Source of the DNA: Aspidapion aeneum
Taxonomy: Eukaryota > Arthropoda > Insecta > Coleoptera > Brentidae
DNA length: 64,000 bases
NCBI GenBank assembly: GCA_963576565.1
Contig: OY755046.1
Coordinates: 69,717,719 to 69,781,718 of the forward strand
Direction of reading: 5' to 3'
Part shown: positions 1 through 11,700 of the stretch, one piece after another
How the letters are laid out: each line of letters opens with the position of its first letter
Numbering within the stretch: position 1 is the stretch's first letter
Program-made: the position numbers and the translations under genes
Notes under the pieces: model-generated
Databases searched by the model: none
Told to the model about the DNA's origin: nothing
What the model saw: only the letters and a program-made list of their open reading frames with translations

Positions 1-84
1 AGCTTCTCCTTGGCCGTCCTCTCTTCGGCCACTTGGTTTCCATTGTAGTATTTGTTTAGGTAGTCTTTCATCATTCATTCTTTG
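1..84 (-). mobile_element. LINE fragment L1, 3' part (split by a foldback insertion)
   Basis: The reverse complement matches the 3' region of the LINE at 29129 and 47382 (VQRMNDERLPKQILQW region). The match stops at 84 and resumes at 1336, with TA duplicated, because a foldback element has inserted. Confidence 0.8.
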
Positions 85-86
85 TA

Positions 87-1333
87 CAGGGTGTCCCAAA
101 TTGGGCACTTTTAGGGGGTTTAAGGTACTTCTAGGGGAGACAGAGAAAAACTGACCACGCATTGCGAGGATCAAATTTCAAGAGAAGACTTATAGTGAAA
201 ACCGCATTTTGAAATATCGTTTCGTCTTTGAGCTGCGGGGGCTTTTTGAAAAGTCTGCATTTTTGAAGGGGGTCTATAACTTTGTTATTATTGGAAATTT
301 TGATTTAGAATAAAGTGCAGTTTTATAGACTTTGTCACGAGGAATTCACCCGCTAAATTATATTTTAACTGTCACTTATATGACATAAAGTTGCATTTTT
401 TCTTATGAAATAGCCTATATTTTAATTAATTTTCGAATTCGTCATTGAATTCTTTTCAAAATGATGTATCATATGTCATAGTTTGATTGAGCGGTTTAGG
501 AGATATTCAGCTTTTTCACTTATTTCTAGTGCGCTATGATTTCCTGCTGAGGCAGGTAAAGGCACTCCAGTATTTTTATTATTTTACCCAGTCACAAATA
601 TAGTAAGGCTGGTTTGGAAAAATTATAATTCAGCTGACGGCCCTCAAAGCCTAGTTTTAAAAAGTAAAAAAAAATGATACATATTTCAAAATAAAATTAA
701 AACGCTTTTGTGCAAAATAATTTCATATCAAAGCGTAATGTCAAATTGTTTAAACAATTGAAAACAATGACAAAACGCCAAGACGCAAGGCCAACTTGAT
801 TTGCATAGTATAAGACAACAAAACTATAGGAGCGTTGAAGTAGGATTTGACCGCAAGGCTTTCACGTCAATGGCGCATGACGTCATTCAACGCACACTAG
901 ACAAAAATAAAAAACTTTAATTATCTCCGAAACCGCTCAATCAAACTATGACATATGATACATCATTTTGAAAAGAATTCAATCACGAATTCGAAAATTA
1001 ATTAAAATAAGGGCCATTCCATAAGAAAAAATGCAACTTTATGTCATATCTCAAAAACTAAAAGTGACAGTTAAAATTTAATTTAGCGGTTGAATTCCCC
1101 GTGACAAAGTCTATAAAATTGCAATTTACTCTAAACCAGTATTTCCAATAATAACGAAAATGCAGACTTTTCAAAAAGCCCCCGTAGCTCAAAGACGAGA
1201 CGATATTTCAAAATGCGGTTTTCACTATAAGTCTTCTCTTGAAATTTGAGCCTCGCAATGCGTGGTCAGTTTTTCTCTGTCTTCCCTAGAAGTACCTTAA
1301 ACCCCCCAAAAGTGCCCAATTTGGGACACCCTG
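87..1333. mobile_element. Foldback element FB-A, copy 1 (CAGGGTGTCCC ends)
   Basis: The two ends are inverted copies of each other for hundreds of bases (CAGGGTGTCCCAAATTGGGC...), flanked by TA at 85-86 and 1334-1335. Joining the flanks restores the LINE sequence CTTTGTACATGTCC exactly, so the boundaries and a 2-bp TA target duplication are directly demonstrated. There is no coding capacity. TA duplication fits Tc1/mariner-type mobilisation in trans (inference). Confidence 0.92.
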
Positions 1334-1549
1334 TACATGTCCGTACCACACTAGTTGTTTTGTTCTTATATCATCCACTAAAGTACGTTCACCCACTGTC
1401 ATAATTTGTCTTATTCTTTGATTTGTAACTCTTTCTCTTTTTGATTTCCCTGCTGCTCTGCTTCAATAGTCCATCCCCTTCTATGTCTCTTCTCGGAGAG
1501 GCTGATATATATTCGGGTTTTGTTTTCTGCAGCAGTCCTTTGTAGTGTG
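1334..1549 (-). mobile_element. LINE fragment L1 (continuation)
   Basis: Continues the minus-strand LINE from 84: reverse complement of the MDYWRRAAGKSKRERVTNQR region found at 29860 and 48108. It degrades towards 1549, where the next element is inserted. Confidence 0.75.
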
Positions 1550-1553
1550 ATAT

Positions 1554-2349
1554 CGCAACCCTGCTAAAAAATAGTCACAACTCAAAAAACATTGTTTTGA
1601 GAAAATCGCTGTTAAAGAATTTAGTTAATTAGAGAGATTCATATTTCACTTACATGACAAATTACGAGTTAACATGTTATTTTATATCAACAGGAACCTA
1701 TTAACTCAATGTAATTGGTGCAGTACGTATCTCAGAAAAAATGATTTTTGTCGTTTTTAGTTAAAAAAAAGACAAAAACCCGATATTGTGACACTTTTTT
1801 AGAACAAGGCATCATGACGTTGTAAGTCAGGATGTCACGCAGGATGGTAAATAATATAAAAAAGAAAACAAATAAAGAAGAAACTTTGTATTTATTTTTA
1901 CAACGAGTTATATAATGCTGAATAACAACTGGGAATGTGATTATTCTCTAATAAATTCAAAAGATTTTTTTCTTATTCTCCTTAATTCTAAGTACACTGA
2001 ACAATTCGAAAAAACAGTCACAACACAAAAAAGAACAGTATTTTACTTGTTATATGGGTCAGATTTAATCAATAGTTGACACGAAAACCTTCACAACTCG
2101 AAATGTGACTCTTTTCAGGATGAAACTCCACATTCACGCTGTTATAAAGTCAAAAGTGACACTGTAAAGGAACGCATCCTCAGCTAAACTGGACAAAATA
2201 AAAGAGTCACATCGCCATTTCGCGGTGATTTGTCGAAACATAAATGTGACGCTTTTATGGAAGAAAGTACAAGTTATTTCGATGATGGCAGCAGGTTTAT
2301 TTCAATAAGGGCGATTTTTGAGTTGTGACTCTTTTTCAGCGGGTGTGCG
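1554..2349. mobile_element. DNA transposon family V, copy 1 (GTCACA-rich)
   Basis: 796 bp, an inverted-orientation copy of 4477-5265. Terminal inverted repeats of roughly 30 bp (CGCA-CCC-GCTGAAAAAGAG..., then GTCACAACTCAAAAA). A 4-bp duplication ATAT lies at 1550-1553 and 2350-2353. Non-autonomous: no transposase was recognised. Confidence 0.8.
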
Positions 2350-2377
2350 ATATGTGTTTTCTTTTAAATGTATTTTT

Positions 2378-2534
2378 TAGAAATAAAATTTCGGACTTCC
2401 ATTGTCTTTATTTATTTTAAAACACTACGTTTCGGTTAGTAAGTATCTCTAACTGTTATCAAGTGTAAACTGTCTGTGTAAACGTCATGTTTTAAAATAA
2501 ATAAAGACAATGGAAGTCAGAAATTTTATTTCTA
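2378..2534. mobile_element. Short foldback MITE, about 157 bp
   Basis: The arms are near-perfect inverted repeats of about 45 bp: TAGAAATAAAATTTC...CTTTATTTATTTTAAAAC on the left and the complement on the right. It lies about 50 bp upstream of the first Nup98 exon in the window. Confidence 0.8.
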
Positions 2535-2584
2535 CACAATCATTGTCTACGAGTTTCAAACAAAGAATGTATTTTTTGTTACAG

Positions 2585-2721
2585 GACGAAAAAGTTACGG
2601 AAACGTGTACTTCCCAGACGAAATGGACGTATCTGGTCTGAATTTAGATGAACTGGTCCACTTTAGATACAGGGAGATTAACATTTACCCCGATGATACG
2701 AAAAAACCGCCTGTTGGACAG
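2585..2721 (+). CDS. Nup98-96: Nup98-Nup96 exon (autoproteolytic domain, first exon in window)
   Basis: Acceptor TTTTTTGTTACAG ends at 2584 and the donor GTAAAC starts at 2722. The first two bases complete a glycine codon begun in an upstream exon. It encodes 45 further residues: RKSYGNVYFPDEMDVSG, then LNLDELVHFRYREINIY, then PDDTKKPPVGQ. This is the conserved 'GR-YG-vyF...LDdiVh-R-kEv-vY-DD--KPPvG' stretch of the Nup98 C-terminal domain. The exon ends on a codon boundary. Confidence 0.95.
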
Positions 2722-5700
2722 GTAAACGTTCTCCCTCTCACTCTCTCTTTCTCTTTTCCTAGCCCGCGCATCGCAGCCAACGATAAAGACCGGCCATGGC
2801 GCGTTATAAGCAAGTCGGCGGTCACGTAATCTTAGGAGTCCCAGGATTCTTATTGTATTGCTTAATATATTATATGTTTTTAGACAATTTAAATAAATTA
2901 ACAAAAAATTTTTGTTCTTTTATAGACAAAAATTGAAAAAAATATTTTGCTGATATATGTGTTTATTATGGATAAAAGAACTGAATCTATAAAATAAAAA
3001 ATTATACAAAATTTGCACTCTAATATCTTCAGGTACATATATTAGGTACATAATATCGTTATAGTAACTTCAAATCTATACAAATCTTTCAAAATTGGAC
3101 ATATCAAACCTAAGCTTTTAGTTTTTTAATTTTTCTTTGACTGTCATCATCTTTGAGTTCTTATTCAAAGATTTATTAGCAGACACTAAATCATTGTGCT
3201 TTTTAATAAAATTATTGAAAAAAACTTTACATGCCCTTAAACTAATTTTTTCAAGCTTTGACAATAGTTCTTCTCCTCAAAAACACTCGCTAGAATTATC
3301 TGAAGAAAAATTTTCAATATAAAACATTTCACAATAATTTATTAAAAAGGAACAAGTGATTTTGTGAATAAGTGAGATGGTTTTCCCATTCAACGAACTG
3401 AATGTAGTGGTCGTCAATAATTTTTTGAAAAATTACCCAGCACAAAGTTTAATATCTATTTCAATAAAGTGTAAGTTAACTACCAACTCATGTTCTTTTA
3501 AAAGCTGTATCTTACTTTTTAAATATTTCACACTACCAGAGAGATTACTATCTGTAAACAATATTTTACAAATCAGTTTTTTAATATTGCGAGGGTTCGG
3601 TAGACATATTACCTTAGAATTATAAATTGAGGTGTATGCACTGGATAACTGGATAAACAAAGATGAAGCCAACATTAAAGTGTATCCACCATATCTTCGA
3701 TTCTCAGGTTACCTTTTCAATAGACCTAATTGTTCAATAAGAAATGACAACTGAACACATTTTTTACTCTCACTATCGAAAATGTCACTAAGGATGTCTA
3801 TTACTTGATCAATCTTATCCAAGAGCTTATCTTTTACCACTTCTTTCCCGTTTGCAACATATTAGGTTTCAGTTTTATAGTTGCACTGACAAGGAACAAC
3901 ACTAATTACACGTTCGCGGCATTGTTTATCTTATAGGTATTTTCTTTATAATTTACTCATTAGCCATTAATTATTTTAACGCAGCCCACTACAGTCTTTT
4001 TCGTGGGCTGCGTTATTTTAATAACTTTGATAAAATTAACAAAAAATTCGTGCCCGAATTAAAAAAAAATCGACGTAAACAAACATACCAAAACTGAACA
4101 CACACATGTTTTATAATGACAGCGGACCGTGAGGCGTTTTTTTGTGGGACTCCTACGGTCACGTGATATTTCCGCGCCTGGGCCGGTCTTTCTCGTGGGC
4201 TGCGCCCGCGCATCAATGGCTAGAAAAGGTATTGTTTTGACTGAATTTTTATTAAAAGGACCGAATATGAACAAAGTCCTCTGTTTTGCAGTTTTGGTCG
4301 CTAACATTTTTAGGAAAATAATGCACCTACCTATTAAAAACTTCACCACCAAAACAAAGAAAATAATGTGCCCGACAAAAAAGAAACCTCTGTTTCAAGC
4401 TATGCGTGATGACATTTTTTGAAAACTAAGGCAATTTTTTTTAGTACATCTTTATAAAATATAATTTTCTAGACATCGCACACCCGCTGAAAAAGAGTCA
4501 CAACTCAAAAATCGCCCTTATTGAGATAAACCTGCCGCCATCATCGAAATAACTTGTACTTTCTTCCATAAAAGCGTCACATTTATGTTTCAACAATTCA
4601 CCGCGAAATGGCGATGTGACTCTTTTATTTTGTCCAGTTTAGCTAAGGTTGCGTTCCTTTACAGTGTCACTTTTGACTTTATAACAGCGTGAATGTGGAG
4701 TTTCATCCTGAAAAGAGTCACATTTCGAGTTGTGAAGGTTTTCGTGTAAACTATTGGTTAAATCTGACCCATATAACAAGTAAAATACTGTTCTTTTTTG
4801 TGTTGTGACTGTTTTTTCCAATTGTTCAGTGTACTTAGAATTAAGGAGAATAAGAAAAAAATCTTTTGAATTTATTAGAGAATAATCACATTCCCAGTTG
4901 TTATTCAGCATTATATAACTCGTTGTAAAAATATATACAAAGTTTCTTCTTTATTTGTTTTCTTTTTTTATATTATTTACCATCCTTCCTGATTTACAAC
5001 GTCATGATGCCTTGTTCTAAAAAAGTGTCACAATATCGGGTTTTTGTCTTTTTTTTAACTAAAAACGACAAAAATCATTTTTTCTGAGAAACGTACTGCA
5101 CCAATTACATTGAGTTAATAGGTTCCTGTTGATATAAAATAACATGTTAACTCGTAATTTGTCATGTAAGTGAAAAATGAATCTCTCTAATGAACTAAAT
5201 TCTTTAACAGCGATTTTCTCAAAACAATGTTTTTTGAGTTGTGACTATTTTTTAGCGGGGGTGCGACATATTGTCGTAATTTTTTTTTAGCCCGCTTTAT
5301 TTTTTATTACACAAAACTTAAAATACAAGTTAAACTGAATGTGATCGTTTAGTATCAAAGGTAAACCGAGGACTTGGGAAGTAAACAAAGGTGTAGATTA
5401 GCGGATTACTTTTTAAGCTGAAACAAACACATTATTTTCTTCGAATTTTAATTTTTGTGTAAGGAAAAATGAAGCGGGCTAAAAAAAATAACGACTGGTA
5501 TGTCTCAAAAATATCATTTTATAAGAATATACTAAAAAACAGTAGGATAATTGCCTTGGTTTTCAAAAAATTCAAAAAATATTAGTTGTTCATATTATAT
5601 CTAACGTTTGTTTACAAAAATCAGCTAGACCACCAGTGATGTGAAAATTCGACATATATATATGGATGATTTTACCAAAAGTAGGCTATATGGATATCAT

Positions 5701-8700
5701 TTTTGGTCATTGCCTTTAAATAACAGTACAGCACAGTTAATAATTTTATTTTTTTAAATTTATGTAACTAAGTAGATGTAAGCTAAGAAACATTTATTTT
5801 CCCGAATTTTAGGAATTATTGCATAAAAATTCCAGAGGGATGAGTACCAGAGGAATGAGTTTTTTAATGGTTTTCCAATTTAAATCAAAATCTATTTAGA
5901 CTACTTAACTTAAGTTTTATATAAACAAAGTTCCTATACTTATAATTTTAAAACAATCAACAAAAAAATTATACTATTGATATCAGTCGAATATTTACCA
6001 GAGAAATGATAATTGAAGCGTTCCTTTTTGATTTCTCCGAAAAAAACTAATTTTCTGTCGAAAATAAAAAGATCTATAACTTAAACCAAACTAAAGTTGA
6101 CATTATCTGTCACAACTTGTCACCCTCACAAGTAAATTAGATATTCAGGGCCGTCTCTTTTTCTAGAAATTAACCGGTGGTATTCACAAATATTGTGTTA
6201 TTAAAAATGGAGCACGTTTAAAATTGTAAAATTTTCCGGAGAAGATGTAAATTCGGTTTTTCAAAAATATGACTGCAAACCTAAGTTTTATCAATTTTTT
6301 GATAAATAGTTAAGACTTGGTTAAATATTATTTATTAGGATATTTTTTTCAATCTGAGTTTTTAATATTTGGTTTGGGACTACACCAGAGGAATGAGGTA
6401 TTTGCTTTGTAATAAAAAAAATTATAAACTTGCAATTTTTTTTATACATTAAACTCAAATGCTCCATAAAGAAAACATTTCGTTTTAAATCTTATAAATA
6501 AAACTATGTTTCATTTGCAGTCTGTGTTTGAAAAATATGCATTCCCACTACACAGCACCATTTTTGTAGAATCATCCATATATTAGATCCGAACACCGGT
6601 CTATTCCAGGCATAGTAAGGAGATTGTACTAATTTAAGCAAATTATTTCTTTAGGGTCTTAACAGACGCGCCCAGGTCACCTTAGACAACATATATCCGA
6701 AAAGAAGCGGTACTACCACTCTAATCAAGGACGTGTCTGAACTAGTACAAACCAATTTTGCGGACAAACTTCGCAAAGTGTCCGAAATGAAGGGTGCCAG
6801 ATTTGTGGATTATAGACCGGAAACTGGCAGTTGGGTTTTTAAGGTGAGTATGCTAATCTGAGGGCACGGCAGTGCCTCGCCAAGTTCGCGTGCCGTAACC
6901 ATCTTTTCTGGAAACATTTCAGCCGATATTTGACCTACCTAAAACTCTACTTCAGAATGAGCTACGAATCTCAAACTTTGCACAGTCGTAGATCTCCATG
7001 GAGTTAACAACCCCTCCAAGTTTCATGGAATTCCATAAAGTAGTAAAGTAGTTACGAAATTTCAAAAAACGTCGAAATTGCCACTCACTCACTGACTCAC
7101 TCATGTATAGATCATCAATATTCTACTGTACTTCCAGACATGCTACAAAGCTGAAATTTGGCAGACTGATAGAAATTATGACCAAACCCCTGGAAAAAAT
7201 CAAAAAATCCCAAAATTTTTATTTACTCCCCTCCCCTATACATTTAAAGTTATGTAAAATTAGCATCGCCCACTTCCAGAAATGCTAGAGAGTTGAGCTT
7301 TGGCAGACTGATAGGAACTATGATAAAACTATAGGACAAAATTTAAAAACACGACAATTTTAATTTATTTCCCTCCCCTATACATGTAAAGTTATGTAAA
7401 AGTAACATTGAGCATTGGCAGACTGATAGGAACTATGATAAAACTATAGGAAAAAATTAAAACACCCCAAAATTCTAATTTACTTCCCTCCCCTATAAAT
7501 GTAAAGTTAAGTAAAAGTAACATTGCCTACTTCCAGACATACTAGAGAGCTGAGCTTTGGAAGACCGATAGTAACTATGATAAAGTTATAGAAAAAAATT
7601 AAAACACCCCAAAATTCTAATTTACTTCCCTTATTAATGTAAAGTTATGTAAAAGTAACATTGCCCACTTCCAGAAATGCTAGAGTGCTGAGCATTGGAA
7701 TGCTGATAAAAATTATGATAAAACCATGGGAAAAAATTTAAAAAGTCCAATATTTTCATCTACTCTCCTCCCCTATAAATGTAAAGTTATGTAAAAGTAA
7801 CATTACCCACTTCCAGAAACGCTAGAGAGCTGAGCATTGGAAGACTGATAGGAACTATGATAAAACTATAGGACAAAATTTAAAAACACGACAATTTTAA
7901 TTTATTTCCCTCCCCTATACATGTAAAGTTATGTAAAAGTAACATTGTGCACTTTCAGAAACGCTAGAGAGCTGAGCTTTGGAAGGCTGATAGGAACTAC
8001 GATAAAACCATGGAAAAAATTAAAAAATCTCAAAAATTTAAGTAAGGCATTGCAAAAGTTTTGAAAATATTCCGCATATTTTACTACTTTAAAAATTAAG
8101 TATTATCCAATTCCTTTAAAAAAGAAGTGAAATCATAAGAAAAACATTTCATGTAAAAAAAGCCAAGTACGCGAAAATGGCATTCCGTAAAAAGAATTGA
8201 GATAAAAGTAAAGCCAAGTTTTCCAATACAAATTTCAAAATGAAAGGTTCTTACTAGTTTGGAAATATTTTTCTAAACTTGGCTATGATATAATGAGGAT
8301 TTCTGCCGTTACTCTGTCTTTTAATTTCTTATTTTCTGTAATGCTGTTTTTATTTCCGCATTGCGTATTTCCGATAGTAGCTCTGAGTTTGCGTTATTTA
8401 TTTTTATTTGGAATCTTCATTTTTAATTTTGTTTAGGTTGACCATTTCTCCAGATACGGCTTCTACGACTCAGATGAAGACGAAGAAGCTCAGAACGCAG
8501 AAAAAGCAGCTCAAAAAGCCGCTCAGAAATCCAAGGACCCTAAAGAATTGGGAAAATTGAAAATGCCCGAGAAGCTTGGAAAAAATGGACTGGAAATTGA
8601 TACATTTCAAGGGGAAACTAGCACTGATAAGTAAGTATGGGGTCTCTCAGATTCCATGTTTTTGGCAGAGATTACACAGCTCTACAAAATAATAAAAAAG

Positions 8701-11700
8701 TTATGTGGCAAACAAAAAAAATACAGATTTTTGTTGGGGCTGAACCACTGATTCTGTAACTACTTTTCATGTATTTAACTAGAAATAAAAATAAAAAAAA
8801 TTTTTAAATTTTTTTCTTAAGAAACTTTGGTGTAACTTTGAAACTACTGGTACTAAGATAGCAAAATTTAACAACTTCATAAAGAAAGCATAGGGGTATG
8901 AGCCCTTAAACATTTTGTAATCAGATTTTTGCTATACCCCGTAGTTTTGCTAATACAGGGAGTTTTTGAAAAAAATTGCATTTTTAATAATCCCTTATAT
9001 CTCGCTAATTTTGCAAGATATTTTTATTCTGTAAAAACTTTTAAATATTAATTAATAATAATATTGTGTAGTTTTTGAGATATGGTATTTATGATAAAAA
9101 AAAATTTGATTGCTCTCATGCTATTATTATCACAAAATAATAAAACTTTAAAAAAATTTTGTTTTAAGGTTAAAAAAAAAATATTTAATATTTTAAAAAA
9201 AATTAGTCCGAACCTGGAAATTTCCAACATAAATATAAATTGAAAATTGCTAGTTGAACTATTTTTAGTTTAACTGTTTTAATACTTGGCGAATTAAAAT
9301 GGTTTTACGTTAATTTAAAGATTTGTTTGAAACAAAGTCTACAACAAATACAAAAAAAATAACGAATTACAAAAAATAATAACTAATTTTTCTTTAATGA
9401 TATAATTAATGTTCTAACAATGTCTTGTGTGGCATTTTTGAGTAATTTTTTTTAACGCATTTTGCATAAAAATATTTCTGCCGTTTAAATATTGGGATTT
9501 TGTTGCTTGAATAAAGCAGCCAAACATATCACATATGTAAAATGACATTGTCAATTCCACGCTTTTGTTTTTCCATGTGTAAGTCAATTTCATGAGTTGC
9601 TGTGCTACCATCAAATAATTACTATAATATTATTTTTGTAACTTTTTTAACCTTATTTATTTTATTTATAAATCTTTTAATTAACGGTTCAAAACAGATA
9701 AACAAAAAATCGTTCAACTAGTGTCCTGAAATTTTTCATTTATATTTACGTTGGAAATTTCCAGGTTCGGACTAATTCTTTTTTTTAAATAATATATTTT
9801 TCTTTTTATCTCTTATGAAAAAAATAATAAAGTATTATCATTTTAAGATAGTAATAGCATGAAACCAATCAAAATAGTAATTAAAAAAACCCAGGTCCAT
9901 ATTTAATTGTTTTATGAAAAATACCATACCTCAAAAATTAAACAATATTTTAAAAAATTGATAACGTCATTATTATAGTATAGCAAAAGTCTAATTACAC
10001 CATTTTTAAAGGCTCAAAAGAACAGCACGGTAAGGTGCAATCAGAAAATCGATATCTTTAATAATAACCGAGTTTCCCATTTAATCCCATCGAAAATGGG
10101 ACACGCTGTACACACAGTAAAACTGTTTCCATATTTTTATTTTCATTGTTTATTTAGGCCTATTCATTCTACCGCTCTTGGGTTAGACAAGGACATACTT
10201 ATAGACGCAGATGATTATGCGCAGGACGATCTGTTACGTCACAGCGAGCTAGTCGACGATATGAGCGAGGCTGGAGACTACCATCAGATCCCAAGAGAAA
10301 TGCCAATGGATCTCCAGTTTCCATTTGGAGGCATAAAGAGCAGGAAAAACATACAGGTAAAATTTTCATTTTAATTTTGCTACTTCTCCTTTGATATCCC
10401 TTACTTTTGTTTTATTTCTTATCCATTCATTCCTTTTTGTACTTGTTGTCTTTCCATTGATCTTCTGTTAAACACTATTTTATTATGTAGCTTAATTTAC
10501 CGAATGCTGTCCAGGCCAATCTTACTCGTCTGTTGATTTCAGCTGTTTGGTTTTCTTTTTTTCAATTTTTTTTTTGAAGTGTAAACTTCTTTAGGCGCGT
10601 TTAGCAGTTTTTGTGGGTAGTGAATTGAACTGAGCCGTCAGGCTCGGCTATGTAACGCTCATTCGGGTGAAATCGGCTCGAGTCGACTAACTGTGAGAAA
10701 AATTCAGGGAGCGATATGATGATGCAGATGAAGGCCAGTACACAGAAGAGTTCGGTTCGGTCCGCTTTGCAGAATATGTTATGGGTCAGTATTATTAATT
10801 TCGCCTTGTTGAAGTTTACACTTCTGCCGTGTGGTCTTAAGCTAACACAATAATTTTTTTTCTAGACAAAACAGTGATTCCAGATTTTGGGGACACCCTT
10901 TATATAATATGTACATAGCAATAGCTTACTAACTAAGCTATCCTTCAAGTTAACTACTAGAGATAGTCAAACGCGATAAGTTTTTGATTTAATGGCATTT
11001 TATTATTACAATGCTTTATCTAGTAAAATCGGTAAATTCCTCTATGGGTAAAAACCTGCATAAAAAGTGTTATGAGCAAAGTCTCTAAAATAATTTTTAT
11101 TTGACAAATAAAGGAAGATTTACTCTTCAATCTGATGATATTTTTTTGAAAACCAATTTAAGCTCTTCGGCGGATCCGCTGTTTTAATTAGGTTCATTTT
11201 ATGCAAAACATGCTGTCTTTGAGAGGCTCTGTATAAAATTTAAAAGCAACTGAATATCTTTTTCGAACTATGTTCAATAGCAAATACACTGTGGAACCGA
11301 TTATTGTACAAAACAAAAGTAATAAGTACCCCCTTCTCTCAAAACAAAAATAAATAATAAAAGACATTTTTTCTAGGTCTTCTTTTTTTTAGAAATCCTT
11401 TCCAAAATCCCCATAGTTACTTTTATATTGGACACCCTGTATGATATAATGGTATAGTGCGCAGCCAACGATAAAGACCGGCCATGGCGCGTTATAAGCA
11501 AGTCGGCGGTCACGTGATCTTAGGAGTCCCAGGATTCTTATTGTATTGGTTAATATATTATATGTTTTTACACAATTTAAATAAATTAACAAAAAAATTT
11601 TGTTCTTTTATAGGCAAAAATTGAAAAAAATATTTTGCTGATATATGTGTTTATTTTGGATAAAATAAAAAATTATACAAAATTTGCACTCTAATATCTT

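Noticed and set aside
2605..2829. Translation start at the GTG of 2605
   Set aside because: An internal codon of a Nup98 exon; the reading runs into the intron at 2722.
4639..4911. 90-codon minus-strand frame in family V (and its broken counterpart at 1920)
   Set aside because: The copy at 1554-2349 has stops in this frame, there is no domain similarity, and the GTCACA motif pattern explains the local conservation better than coding does.
7110..8030. The 140-bp periodic repeats as a CRISPR or tRNA/5S array
   Set aside because: Units are contiguous and diverged, with no spacer structure and no tRNA or 5S promoter boxes; they recur as part of an interspersed element.
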